Assembly (NCBI GenBank): GCA_021787505.1
Contig: JAJYLU010000101.1
Coordinates: 1-6,811, forward strand
Length of the DNA: 6,811 nt
Origin: Nitrospirota bacterium
GTDB taxonomy: Bacteria > Nitrospirota > Thermodesulfovibrionia > Thermodesulfovibrionales > UBA6898
Reading direction: 5' to 3'
Made by a program: the position numbers and the translations under genes. This document shows, in pieces, positions 1-5,643 of this stretch; within the stretch, counting starts at the first letter, position 1, and every line of letters starts with the position of its first letter. The notes under the pieces were generated by a model. The model was not told where the DNA came from. It worked only from the letters and a program-made list of their open reading frames with translations, and did no database searches.

Positions 1-1
1 C

Positions 2-49
2 ACCGGCAGGGTGGAAGCACGTTGGATAAAAGAAAATTTTTTGTCTTAG
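2..49 (+). CDS. 3' end of an upstream gene, possibly guanylate kinase
   Basis: Reading from base 2 gives an open frame of 15 residues ending TGRVEARWIKENFLS and then a TAG stop at 47-49. The stop overlaps the Shine-Dalgarno sequence of rpoZ, as expected for tightly packed operon genes. Guanylate kinase (gmk) very often sits directly before rpoZ, and its C-terminus is usually a basic helix, so gmk is the best guess. The fragment is too short for identification by sequence. It could equally be chance reading of a spacer. Confidence 0.35.
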   Translation, partial: TGRVEARWIKENFLS

Positions 50-58
50 GAGGAAAAA

Positions 59-475
59 ATGGACATCATTTCTCTGCCCGTAGAGTATGACCATAATAAG
101 ATCGACGGCAAATACAGGCTGGTGGCGATCGCTTCGCAGAGGGCGAAGGACCTCTCGCTCGGGACAAAGCCGAAGATCCAGACGAAGTCGAAAAAGGTCA
201 CTTCAATAGCCATCGAGGAGGCGATCAGCAACGCACTCGAGTTCCTCACCGGCGAAGAGGCGGTCAAGGCGAGAGAAGAATCAGGCAAGTTCGATTACAG
301 GAAACTGCTCGAAGAGAGCAGGAAGATCTCGGCTGGAGAAGACCTCAGCGAACTCGAAAAAGACCTGAAGGTCTACCTGCACGAGAGGGAGACGATGGAC
401 AAGAAGGCCTTCGACGAACTTTTCGCTGAAAAGAAGGACGAAGAACCTGAAGAAACCGAAGAGTCTGAAGAATAA
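59..475 (+). CDS. rpoZ: RNA polymerase omega subunit with acidic C-terminal extension
   Basis: Omega is the small RNA polymerase subunit that binds the beta' C-terminus and helps assembly and stability of the core enzyme. The 138-residue product has the family core at about residues 17-60: KYRLVAIASQRAKDL followed by a basic stretch and KKVTSIAIEEA, matching the usual (R/Y)xLV..A..RA+.L and IA..EI pattern. The ATG at 59 has a perfect AGGAGG at 48-53 with a five-A spacer, so the start is secure. Many omegas are about 70-90 residues. This one continues through a charged, probably helical region (about 65-125) into a Glu-rich tail (EEPEETEESEE). The end of the gene overlaps the inferred coaBC start, suggesting coupled translation. 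The gene is recognised from its core motif and its neighbours; the function of the extension is unknown. Confidence 0.9.
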   Translation: MDIISLPVEYDHNKIDGKYRLVAIASQRAKDLSLGTKPKIQTKSKKVTSIAIEEAISNALEFLTGEEAVKAREESGKFDYRKLLEESRKISAGEDLSELEKDLKVYLHERETMDKKAFDELFAEKKDEEPEETEESEE

Positions 476-1637
476 GTGCATACTCCTCGGCGTATCAGGT
501 GGGGTTGCGGCCTATAAGTCTATCGAACTTATCAGGCGTCTGAGGGATGAAGGGGCCTCGGTGGTCTCCGTGATGACCGAGGCAGCAAGACAGTTCGTGA
601 CCCCGCTTTCCCTCCAGGTCGCTTCTCAGGACAGAGTATATACCTCGCTGTTCGAGGAGCCGATGGCCCACATCTCTCTGCCTGCAAAGGCGGATGTCAT
701 GGTCGTCGCTCCGGCAACGGCAAATACCATCGCAAAATTAGCCCTCGGCATCGCAGACGACCTTCTCAGCACCTGCTTTCTCTCGTTTCAGGGGAAGATG
801 ATCATAGCGCCTTCCATGAACTGGAAGATGTACGAGAACCGCACTGTCAGAAAAAATCTTGATACACTCGCCTCGTTCGGAGTCTTGCAGGTGGGCCCGG
901 AGGCGGGAGCCCTCGCCTGCGGCGAAGAGGGGACCGGCAGGATGGCCGAACCCGCCGATATCCTGGAAGCAATCAGGTCCGTTCTTACACCGAAAGACCT
1001 CGCCGGTGAAAAGATCGTGATCACTGCGGGGCCCACAAGGGAATATCTGGACCCGGTGCGGTTCATCTCGAACAGATCGTCCGGAAAGATGGGATATGCC
1101 CTGGCGCGCGCGGCCCGGGACAGGGGCGCAGAGGTCACGCTCATCAGCGGCCCGTCCTGCCTGAAGAAACCCGACGGCCTGGCATTTGTCGGGGTCGAGA
1201 CTGCATCGGAGATGAGGAAAGCGGTGGTAGAGGCGGTCGCCGGCCGTGCAACCGTTCTTATCATGGCGGCCGCTGTCGCCGATTTCTCGCCGAAGACAAA
1301 GTCGGCAAAAAAGATCGTAAAAACGGGGGAGATGGCGCTAGCCCTGTCCACAACGCCGGATATTGTTTCTTCTGTCTCGTCGCAGGCGGAAAGGCCCTTT
1401 ATCATCGGCTTTGCCGCCGAAACAGGCAGGCATCCCGGCAGGGCAGCCGCGAAGATGAAAAATAAAAAGATGGACATGATCGTGTTCAATGACGTCACCG
1501 AGCCGGGCGCCGGGTTCGACGTAGACACCAACAGGGTCGAGATTATCGACGGGAAAGGCCGGACTAAACTCGGCATTATGAGCAAATACGAAGTCGCCGA
1601 TGCGATTCTCGACAGGTTCATCGAAATCAGAGCTTGA
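465..1637 (+). CDS. coaBC: Bifunctional phosphopantothenoylcysteine decarboxylase / phosphopantothenate-cysteine ligase, CTG start proposed
   Basis: CoaBC joins cysteine to 4'-phosphopantothenate using CTP and then decarboxylates the product to 4'-phosphopantetheine in CoA synthesis. With CTG 465 as residue 1 the protein has 390 residues, close to the usual 390-410. The FMN-binding CoaC half (about 1-180) shows GVSGGVAAYK at 9-18, the catalytic His of MAHI at about 69, APATAN, PSMNWKMY with Asn about 119, and the ACGEEGTGRM loop with Cys about 152. The CoaB half shows ITAGPTREYLDPVR, ISNRSSGKMG (Asn about 203), AAAVADF, a KKIVK lysine near 283, and GFAAET. Starting at the first in-frame GTG (561) would lose the GVSGGVAAYK flavin-binding segment. 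No ATG, GTG or TTG lies in frame between the TGA at 366 and base 561, so CTG 465 is chosen; it overlaps rpoZ by 11 nt. CTG 447 and 426 are less likely. The function is very secure, the start is not. Confidence 0.93.
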   Translation: MKNKCILLGVSGGVAAYKSIELIRRLRDEGASVVSVMTEAARQFVTPLSLQVASQDRVYTSLFEEPMAHISLPAKADVMVVAPATANTIAKLALGIADDLLSTCFLSFQGKMIIAPSMNWKMYENRTVRKNLDTLASFGVLQVGPEAGALACGEEGTGRMAEPADILEAIRSVLTPKDLAGEKIVITAGPTREYLDPVRFISNRSSGKMGYALARAARDRGAEVTLISGPSCLKKPDGLAFVGVETASEMRKAVVEAVAGRATVLIMAAAVADFSPKTKSAKKIVKTGEMALALSTTPDIVSSVSSQAERPFIIGFAAETGRHPGRAAAKMKNKKMDMIVFNDVTEPGAGFDVDTNRVEIIDGKGRTKLGIMSKYEVADAILDRFIEIRA

Positions 1638-1674
1638 CTTTATCGGCACGATTTGATAAAAAAATGGCAAGGTT

Positions 1675-2751
1675 ATGTCGCTCAAGGATATAGAAAAACT
1701 GAAAGAACGGGTCGATAAGGACCCGAATTCGAAACTCTTCGTGCCGCTGGCGGAAGAATACCGGAAAGAAGGCATGCTCGATGAGGCGATCAACGTTCTT
1801 ATGAGCGGCCTCGAAAGGCAGCCCGGCTATATGAGCGCCCGTGTATCGCTCGGAAAGATATTTCTCGAAAAAGGAATGGTGAACGAGGCACGTTCCGAAT
1901 TCGAAAACGTCATCAATTCTATCCCCGACAACCTTTATGCCCACAAAAAGCTGGCCGAGATCTATCGGAACCTGGGCCAGAAGGAAATGTCGATACAGTC
2001 GTACAAAACGGTGCTCAAACTCAACGCCATGGACGAAGAGGCGCTTTCCACCCTCAGGGAACTGGAAGAGGAGGAGATGCTCGCCATCGGAGATGCATCT
2101 GCGGTGACCGATAAATCCGCGGCGGTCGCGGAAGAAGTTGCCGAAGAAGCCCTGCCTGAGGAGACGGCTGTCGAAGAGGTGCCGCAGGCTCCCGAAGCCC
2201 CCGCGGCTGTTGATGCCGACGATCTCACAGCATTCAAAGACTCGATATTCGGAGACAAGGCCGCTGTCGATGGCGTGGATATCGCGGAAGAGGCGCCATA
2301 CGAAACAGGCGCTCCCGACGAAGAGGAGCTTGCGGAAGTGGTCGAGGAGCAGGCCGGCGGAGGCGAGGAGGAACTGTCCTTCGCGGATGTAAATATAGCG
2401 GGCGAAGAGACCCCTTTCTTTGGGGTTGCCGGGAAGGAGACCGGCCCCGGAAGAGGGAGCGTCCTTGCCGAAACCGGAAAGCAGGCCGTTCCCGCAGAAA
2501 TTGAGGCCAAGGGGGCGAAACCCCAGGACGCCGACAGGTTCATCGTCGATGGCAACTACCTCCAGGCGATGCACGTATACAGGAGCATCCTGTCTTCGGA
2601 TCCCGATAACCGCACTACCCTGCAGCGTGTGGAGGAACTCAGGACCCTCCTCAAGCTCATGGGAAAAGACAAAGAGGCATTGATATCCAATCTAAACGCC
2701 TTCCTCGAAGGTGTCAGGAAAAGGCGCAATGAATTTTACCGAAGTACTTAA
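1675..2751 (+). CDS. TPR-repeat protein with long acidic linker
   Basis: A 358-residue protein without a family name I can assign. The N-terminal part carries about three tetratricopeptide repeats: about 17-50 (LAEEYRKEGMLDEAINVL), 52-85 (LGKIFLEKGMVNEARSEF) and 86-119 (LAEIYRNLGQKEMSIQSY), each with the typical small and aromatic spacing and an Asp/Pro turn. Residues about 128-283 are low-complexity, rich in Glu, Ala, Pro and Asp, and probably disordered. A TPR-like C-terminal helical part follows (ADRFIVDGNYLQAMHVYRS, then a basic end RKRRNEFYR). There is no signal peptide or membrane segment, so it is probably a cytoplasmic scaffold. The ATG at 1675 has only a weak AAGG 2 nt upstream. The gene overlaps the next one (Roadblock/LC7) by 23 nt, so the two products probably work together. 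Partner and role are unknown. Confidence 0.8.
   Translation: MSLKDIEKLKERVDKDPNSKLFVPLAEEYRKEGMLDEAINVLMSGLERQPGYMSARVSLGKIFLEKGMVNEARSEFENVINSIPDNLYAHKKLAEIYRNLGQKEMSIQSYKTVLKLNAMDEEALSTLRELEEEEMLAIGDASAVTDKSAAVAEEVAEEALPEETAVEEVPQAPEAPAAVDADDLTAFKDSIFGDKAAVDGVDIAEEAPYETGAPDEEELAEVVEEQAGGGEEELSFADVNIAGEETPFFGVAGKETGPGRGSVLAETGKQAVPAEIEAKGAKPQDADRFIVDGNYLQAMHVYRSILSSDPDNRTTLQRVEELRTLLKLMGKDKEALISNLNAFLEGVRKRRNEFYRST
2716..2724 (+). promoter_or_regulatory. Shine-Dalgarno site deciding the Roadblock gene start
   Basis: AGGAAAAGG lies inside the end of the TPR gene, 4 nt before ATG 2729. It favours that ATG over the in-frame GTG at 2711, which would leave this site within the coding sequence. 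Confidence 0.6.
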
Positions 2752-3085
2752 AGAAACGGTTGATAAGGTCGACGGCGCCGTCTCGGCGATGATCATCGCT
2801 TCCGACGGCATCACGGTCGAAGAGTATGTCGCAGAGAGGCTGATAGACCTCGTCGGGCTGGGCGCCGAGGCTTCCGCCATGATACGGGATATCGGACTGG
2901 CCGCCGAGAACCTGCGCCTGGGAGAGGCGCGCGAATTTTCGATCATCTCCGATACGTGCGGCATTATCATGCGAAAGATCAATAACGATTATTATCTCGC
3001 CCTTGTGATCAAGCCCGACGGCAATTACGGCAAAGGCCGGTTCATACTGAAGACCGCGGTCCCGAAAATAGAGGGGGAATTCTAA
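2729..3085 (+). CDS. Roadblock/LC7 domain protein, MglB-like
   Basis: A 118-residue single-domain protein. It matches the Roadblock/LC7 fold pattern: an N-terminal helix (MNFTEVLKETVDKVDG), a first strand pair with the hallmark AMIIASDGITVEEY at about 20-33, a central helix rich in Ala and Gly (about 38-64), then strands with LGEAREFSIIS, the CGIIMRKINNDYYLALVI hairpin at about 77-94, and GNYGKGRFILK near the end. Roadblock proteins of the MglB type bind Ras-like GTPases such as MglA and can act as their GTPase-activating partner. No such GTPase is encoded in this window. The start ATG 2729 is preferred for its Shine-Dalgarno and because translation then begins at the family-like first helix; GTG 2711 would add six residues. 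The 23-nt overlap with the TPR gene suggests coupled synthesis and perhaps a shared complex. The family is fairly sure; the cellular role is unknown. Confidence 0.8.
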   Translation: MNFTEVLKETVDKVDGAVSAMIIASDGITVEEYVAERLIDLVGLGAEASAMIRDIGLAAENLRLGEAREFSIISDTCGIIMRKINNDYYLALVIKPDGNYGKGRFILKTAVPKIEGEF

Positions 3086-3133
3086 AGCTGCCGTTTGAAC
3101 CGTTTGCAGAGCGCAAACGGCTAGTGCAGCTTT
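3084..3133 (+). terminator. Nested inverted repeat, terminator- or attenuator-like, in the aroQ leader
   Basis: Two perfect 8-bp stems are nested. The outer is AAAGCTGC (3084-3091) with GCAGCTTT (3126-3133). The inner is CCGTTTGC (3100-3107) with GCAAACGG (3113-3120), closing a 5-nt loop. A second copy of the left inner arm, GCCGTTTG at 3090-3097, can pair instead with CAAACGGC at 3114-3121, so two inner folds compete. TTTTATT follows at 3131-3137, giving a short U-rich tail. The structure begins in the stop codon of the Roadblock gene and ends 9 nt before aroQ. It could be a partial terminator, an attenuator, an RNase processing site or a translation-shaping leader. Confidence 0.45.
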
Positions 3134-3142
3134 TATTCCGAT

Positions 3143-3571
3143 ATGAAAATTCTGGTAATACACGGCCCGAACCTCAACCTGCTCGGCAGGAGGGAGACCG
3201 GCGTCTACGGCGCGGAGACGTTCGATTCCCTGAACCGCAGGATTGTTTCTCTCTGTTCCGAACTCGGTATGGACGTCGAGATATTCCAGTCAAACAGTGA
3301 AGGGGGCATCGTCGACGCGATACAGGCGAAGCCGTATGATCTGCTCGTCATCAACCCGGCCGCATACACCCATACCAGCATCGCAATACGGGACGCGATC
3401 GCCGCGATGGCGCGGCCTGTCATAGAAGTGCACATCTCGAACATTTACACGCGTGAGGAGTTCAGAAAACATTCCTATATCTCCGGGGTCTCCACCGGTC
3501 AGATAAGCGGCCTCGGGACCGACGGCTATCTCCTGGCCGTCAGGGCAGCGCAGACACTCTTATCGAAATGA
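3143..3571 (+). CDS. aroQ: 3-dehydroquinate dehydratase, type II
   Basis: AroQ converts 3-dehydroquinate to 3-dehydroshikimate, the third step of the shikimate route to aromatic amino acids and folate precursors. Type II enzymes are small cytoplasmic dodecamers. The 142-residue length is normal. The sequence shows the N-terminal HGPNLNLLG (7-15), the lid loop with Arg 16/17 and catalytic Tyr 22 (VYG), QSNSEGG (49-55), NPAAYTHTS with Asn 71 and His 77, EVHISN with His 97, and the EEFRKHS segment with Arg 108. All expected catalytic residues are present. ATG 3143 gives the conserved MKILVIHGPN start, so it is correct even though no Shine-Dalgarno is visible just upstream; the folded leader at 3084-3133 is there instead. 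The stop overlaps the next gene as ATGA. Confidence 0.96.
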   Translation: MKILVIHGPNLNLLGRRETGVYGAETFDSLNRRIVSLCSELGMDVEIFQSNSEGGIVDAIQAKPYDLLVINPAAYTHTSIAIRDAIAAMARPVIEVHISNIYTREEFRKHSYISGVSTGQISGLGTDGYLLAVRAAQTLLSK

Positions 3572-4626
3572 ACCGGCTCGATGCTATAACCGATGCCCTC
3601 GGCGCAAAGGGCATCGACGGAATCATTATCTCGGACCTGACGAACGTGCGGTACCTCTCCGGCTTCAGGGGTTCTTCGGCTTGTCTCCTCCTCACCCGGA
3701 AGGCCCGCCTCTTCTTTACCGACTTCCGATATGAAGAACAGGCGAAAAAGCAGATCATGGGGTTCGAGATCCTTATCGAGAAAGAGCCGAGGCCGCGTCT
3801 TCTCATGGAGAAGGCGAGATCGCTCGGGCTCAGGACGGTCGGCTTCGAGGCGTCCGCGTCGTATGAGTTTTACCGGTCTCTCCTGCGCAAAGGGCCCCGC
3901 ATCAGGGCGGTAACCAACCTGGTGGAAGACGTGCGAAGGGTCAAAGACGCCCATGAGACCGAGTTGATCGGAAGGGCGATAGAGCGGGCGGAGAAGGCCT
4001 TTACGGAGGCCCTGCCGTATATAAAAAAGGGCGTAACGGAACTGCAGATTGCGGCAAGGCTGGAGGAAGGTCTGAGAAAAAACGGATGTGTGTCGTTGCC
4101 TTTTGATATAATAGTGGCTGCCGGAGCTAACTCCTCCATGCCGCATGCGCGGCCCACGCACAACAAGATCAAGGCGGGAGACCTCGTCGTGATCGACTGG
4201 GGCGGTGAGGCCGAAGGCTACTTCTCCGATATGACCAGGACATTGCTGATGCATGGATCCGGTCTCGCAAAAAAGAGGGAGATTTACGAGACCGTGCTTG
4301 AAGCGAACATCGCGGCAATCGAAGCCGTTAAAGACGGGGTCCGGGCAAGGGCGATCGACAAGACCGCCCGGGATGTCATAAAAGCAGCCGGATACGCGGA
4401 TTTCTTCGGACACGGCACCGGCCACGGCGTCGGGCTGAATGTGCATGAGCTGCCGCGTATCTCGAGGCTGGGGAGGGAGTCGGTAAGAACGGGAATGGTC
4501 TTCACTATAGAGCCGGGCATTTATCTGCCCGGAACGGGCGGCGTACGAATAGAAGATATGGTCCTCGCCGGCAGGAGGGGCTGCACAGTGCTCACCTCGC
4601 TTCGCAAGGGACTCGAGATAATATAA
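3568..4626 (+). CDS. pepQ: M24 family metallopeptidase, Xaa-Pro aminopeptidase/dipeptidase type
   Basis: A 352-residue cytoplasmic metallopeptidase that probably removes residues next to proline from small peptides. The N-terminal creatinase-like domain spans about 1-122 (DGIIISDLTNVRYLSGF). The catalytic pita-bread domain follows. The five dinuclear metal ligands of the family are all visible: Asp 210 (VVIDWGG), Asp 221 (FSDMTRT), His 286 (GHGTGHGVG), Glu 315 (TIEPGIY) and Glu 329 (VRIED). His 193 (MPHARPT) and His 293 (NVHE) fit the usual substrate-site histidines. Length suits the short bacterial PepQ/YqhT-like group that lies next to efp in many genomes. Whether it is an aminopeptidase or a prolidase cannot be decided from motifs, so the symbol is tentative. 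ATG 3568 overlaps the aroQ stop by 4 nt with no clear Shine-Dalgarno, which points to translational coupling. The stop is 16 nt before efp. Confidence 0.9.
   Translation: MNRLDAITDALGAKGIDGIIISDLTNVRYLSGFRGSSACLLLTRKARLFFTDFRYEEQAKKQIMGFEILIEKEPRPRLLMEKARSLGLRTVGFEASASYEFYRSLLRKGPRIRAVTNLVEDVRRVKDAHETELIGRAIERAEKAFTEALPYIKKGVTELQIAARLEEGLRKNGCVSLPFDIIVAAGANSSMPHARPTHNKIKAGDLVVIDWGGEAEGYFSDMTRTLLMHGSGLAKKREIYETVLEANIAAIEAVKDGVRARAIDKTARDVIKAAGYADFFGHGTGHGVGLNVHELPRISRLGRESVRTGMVFTIEPGIYLPGTGGVRIEDMVLAGRRGCTVLTSLRKGLEII
4104..4112 (+). promoter_or_regulatory. Possible internal extended -10 promoter inside the peptidase gene
   Basis: TGATATAAT is an exact match to the extended -10 consensus TGnTATAAT. 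No good -35 hexamer is seen 16-18 nt upstream, which extended -10 promoters can tolerate. It lies about 530 nt before efp and could give extra transcription of efp-accB-accC. It also encodes Asp-Ile-Ile of the protein and may be coincidence. Confidence 0.22.
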
Positions 4627-4634
4627 TGAGCTTC

Positions 4635-4640
4635 AGGAGG
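4635..4640 (+). promoter_or_regulatory. Strong Shine-Dalgarno of efp with two possible starts
   Basis: A perfect AGGAGG. It lies only 2 nt before ATG 4643 but 8 nt before in-frame GTG 4649. The normal spacing favours GTG, the codon type favours ATG. Confidence 0.75.
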
Positions 4641-4642
4641 AA

Positions 4643-5209
4643 ATGCAGGTGATTGCAACAGCGGATTTCAGAAAAGGCATGAAGATTGAATTCAAGGGCG
4701 ACCCTTACGAGATCATAGAGTTTCAGCACGTGAAAATGGGCAGGGGCGGCGCCAACGTAAAGACGAAGATGAAGAACCTCAGAACGGGTTCAGTAATAGA
4801 GGAGACGATACGGTCGGGGGAAAAGTTCCCTCCTCCCGGACTGGAAGAAAAGAAGATGCAATATTTGTATGCGCAGGACGAACACTACTATTTCATGGAC
4901 CAGGAGACGTTCGAACAGGTCCCTCTAGACGCCGCGCAGTTGGGCGACCTGCGGCTTTTCCTGAAGGAGAACACCGAGGTAAAGATCCTGTATTACAAGG
5001 GGGAGCCGATCAACGTCGAGCTGCCGACGTTTATTGAACTCGTCGTCGCAAAGACCGACCCCGGGTTCAAGGGAGATACCGCATCCGGCGGCGGGAAGCC
5101 CGCGACGCTCGAAACCGGAGCGGTCGTCAGGGTACCCTTCCACATCAATGAGGGAGACACGATCAAGGTCGATACGAGGACGTCCGAATATATAGAAAGG
5201 GTAAAATAA
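4643..5209 (+). CDS. efp: Translation elongation factor P
   Basis: EF-P binds between the P and E sites of the ribosome and restores peptide bond formation at proline runs. The 188-residue protein has the full three-domain layout: KOW-like domain I ([20 protein letters not shown], about 8-27), OB domain II ([15 protein letters not shown]) and OB domain III with the signature-like [14 protein letters not shown] and the end [15 protein letters not shown]. At the loop that meets the tRNA acceptor end, KMGRGGA, the residue aligned with the lysine modified in E. coli (Lys 34) is Arg 34. Arg-type EF-P is known from EarP-rhamnosylated proteins and from Thermus, whose KLGRGGA loop, as I recall it, is very close to this one. 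The protein also contains Pro-Pro-Pro-Gly at 63-66. ATG 4643 is given as the start, but GTG 4649 (186 residues) has better Shine-Dalgarno spacing and gives a more typical [10 protein letters not shown] beginning. The stop overlaps the accB start by one base. Confidence 0.96.
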   Translation: MQVIATADFRKGMKIEFKGDPYEIIEFQHVKMGRGGANVKTKMKNLRTGSVIEETIRSGEKFPPPGLEEKKMQYLYAQDEHYYFMDQETFEQVPLDAAQLGDLRLFLKENTEVKILYYKGEPINVELPTFIELVVAKTDPGFKGDTASGGGKPATLETGAVVRVPFHINEGDTIKVDTRTSEYIERVK

Positions 5210-5643
5210 TGGAACTCGATGATCTGAAGGGTCTCATCGAACTTCTCAAGGAAACCGACATTACGGAATTGTTGGTCGAGAAGGACGGGACAAAGGTGAG
5301 GATCAAAAGAGAAAAGATGTTCTCCTCTGTCGAGATACCTTTGGTAAAGCCCGTACAGGTCCAGGAGACGATCATCAGGGAGACCGAAGAAGAGACCCAG
5401 CGACTGATCACCGTCACCTCGCCGATCGTCGGCACTTTCTACCGGTCGCCGTCGCCCGACGCCCCGGCGTTTGTCGATGCAGGCGTCAGGATCAAGAAAG
5501 GCCAGGTGCTCTGCATCATCGAAGCGATGAAACTGATGAACGAGATCGAAAGTGAAGCGGACGGAATCCTCGTGAAGGCCCTGGTCGAAAACGGGCAGCC
5601 TGTCGAGTACGGCGAACCCCTCTTCCTCATCGAGCCGGTATGA
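5209..5643 (+). CDS. accB: Biotin carboxyl carrier protein of acetyl-CoA carboxylase
   Basis: AccB carries the biotin that AccC carboxylates and that the AccAD transferase uses to make malonyl-CoA for fatty acid synthesis. The 144-residue product has the family N-terminal helix ([19 protein letters not shown]), a short strand (VRIKRE), a brief Glu-rich linker at about 41-66 with little Ala or Pro, and the C-terminal biotinyl domain from about 68. The biotinylation motif EAMKLM puts the modified lysine at 108 (codon 5530-5532). The protruding thumb typical of acetyl-CoA carboxylase carriers is present as [13 protein letters not shown] (78-90). ATG 5209 shares its A with the efp stop (TAATG) and has a modest GAAAGGG about 7 nt upstream. 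The gene ends as ATGA with accC, matching the need for balanced subunits. Confidence 0.96.
   Translation: MELDDLKGLIELLKETDITELLVEKDGTKVRIKREKMFSSVEIPLVKPVQVQETIIRETEEETQRLITVTSPIVGTFYRSPSPDAPAFVDAGVRIKKGQVLCIIEAMKLMNEIESEADGILVKALVENGQPVEYGEPLFLIEPV

Noticed and set aside
788..1621. 277-residue minus-strand frame
   Set aside because: Antisense to coaBC, whose motifs are fully conserved across this stretch.
1634..1660. TTGACT followed by GATAAA as a promoter for the TPR gene
   Set aside because: Spacing is only 15 nt, the -10 is weak, and the -35 overlaps the coaBC stop. Transcription would start almost at the ATG.
2130..2360. Repeated GAAGAAG/GCCGAAG-like units as a DNA repeat array
   Set aside because: They are irregular and explained by Glu/Ala codons of an acidic linker. 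There is no constant unit length or spacer.
2138..2392. Small plus-strand frame (84 residues), and a similar one at 2420-2683
   Set aside because: Arg/Pro-rich shifted readings of the TPR gene's low-complexity linker and C-terminus, with no ribosome site or known motif.
1627..2574. 315-residue minus-strand frame, and a 197-residue one at 1962-2555
   Set aside because: Both mirror the TPR gene. The second is mainly Ser/Ala/Thr, the complement of the Glu/Ala-rich linker, and neither has a convincing start context.
2711..2713. GTG as start of the Roadblock gene
   Set aside because: The good Shine-Dalgarno (2716-2724) lies downstream of it and serves ATG 2729.
3526..4446. 306-residue minus-strand frame
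   Set aside because: It is opposite aroQ and the M24 peptidase, which have complete catalytic residues. The product is basic, low-quality sequence without domain features.
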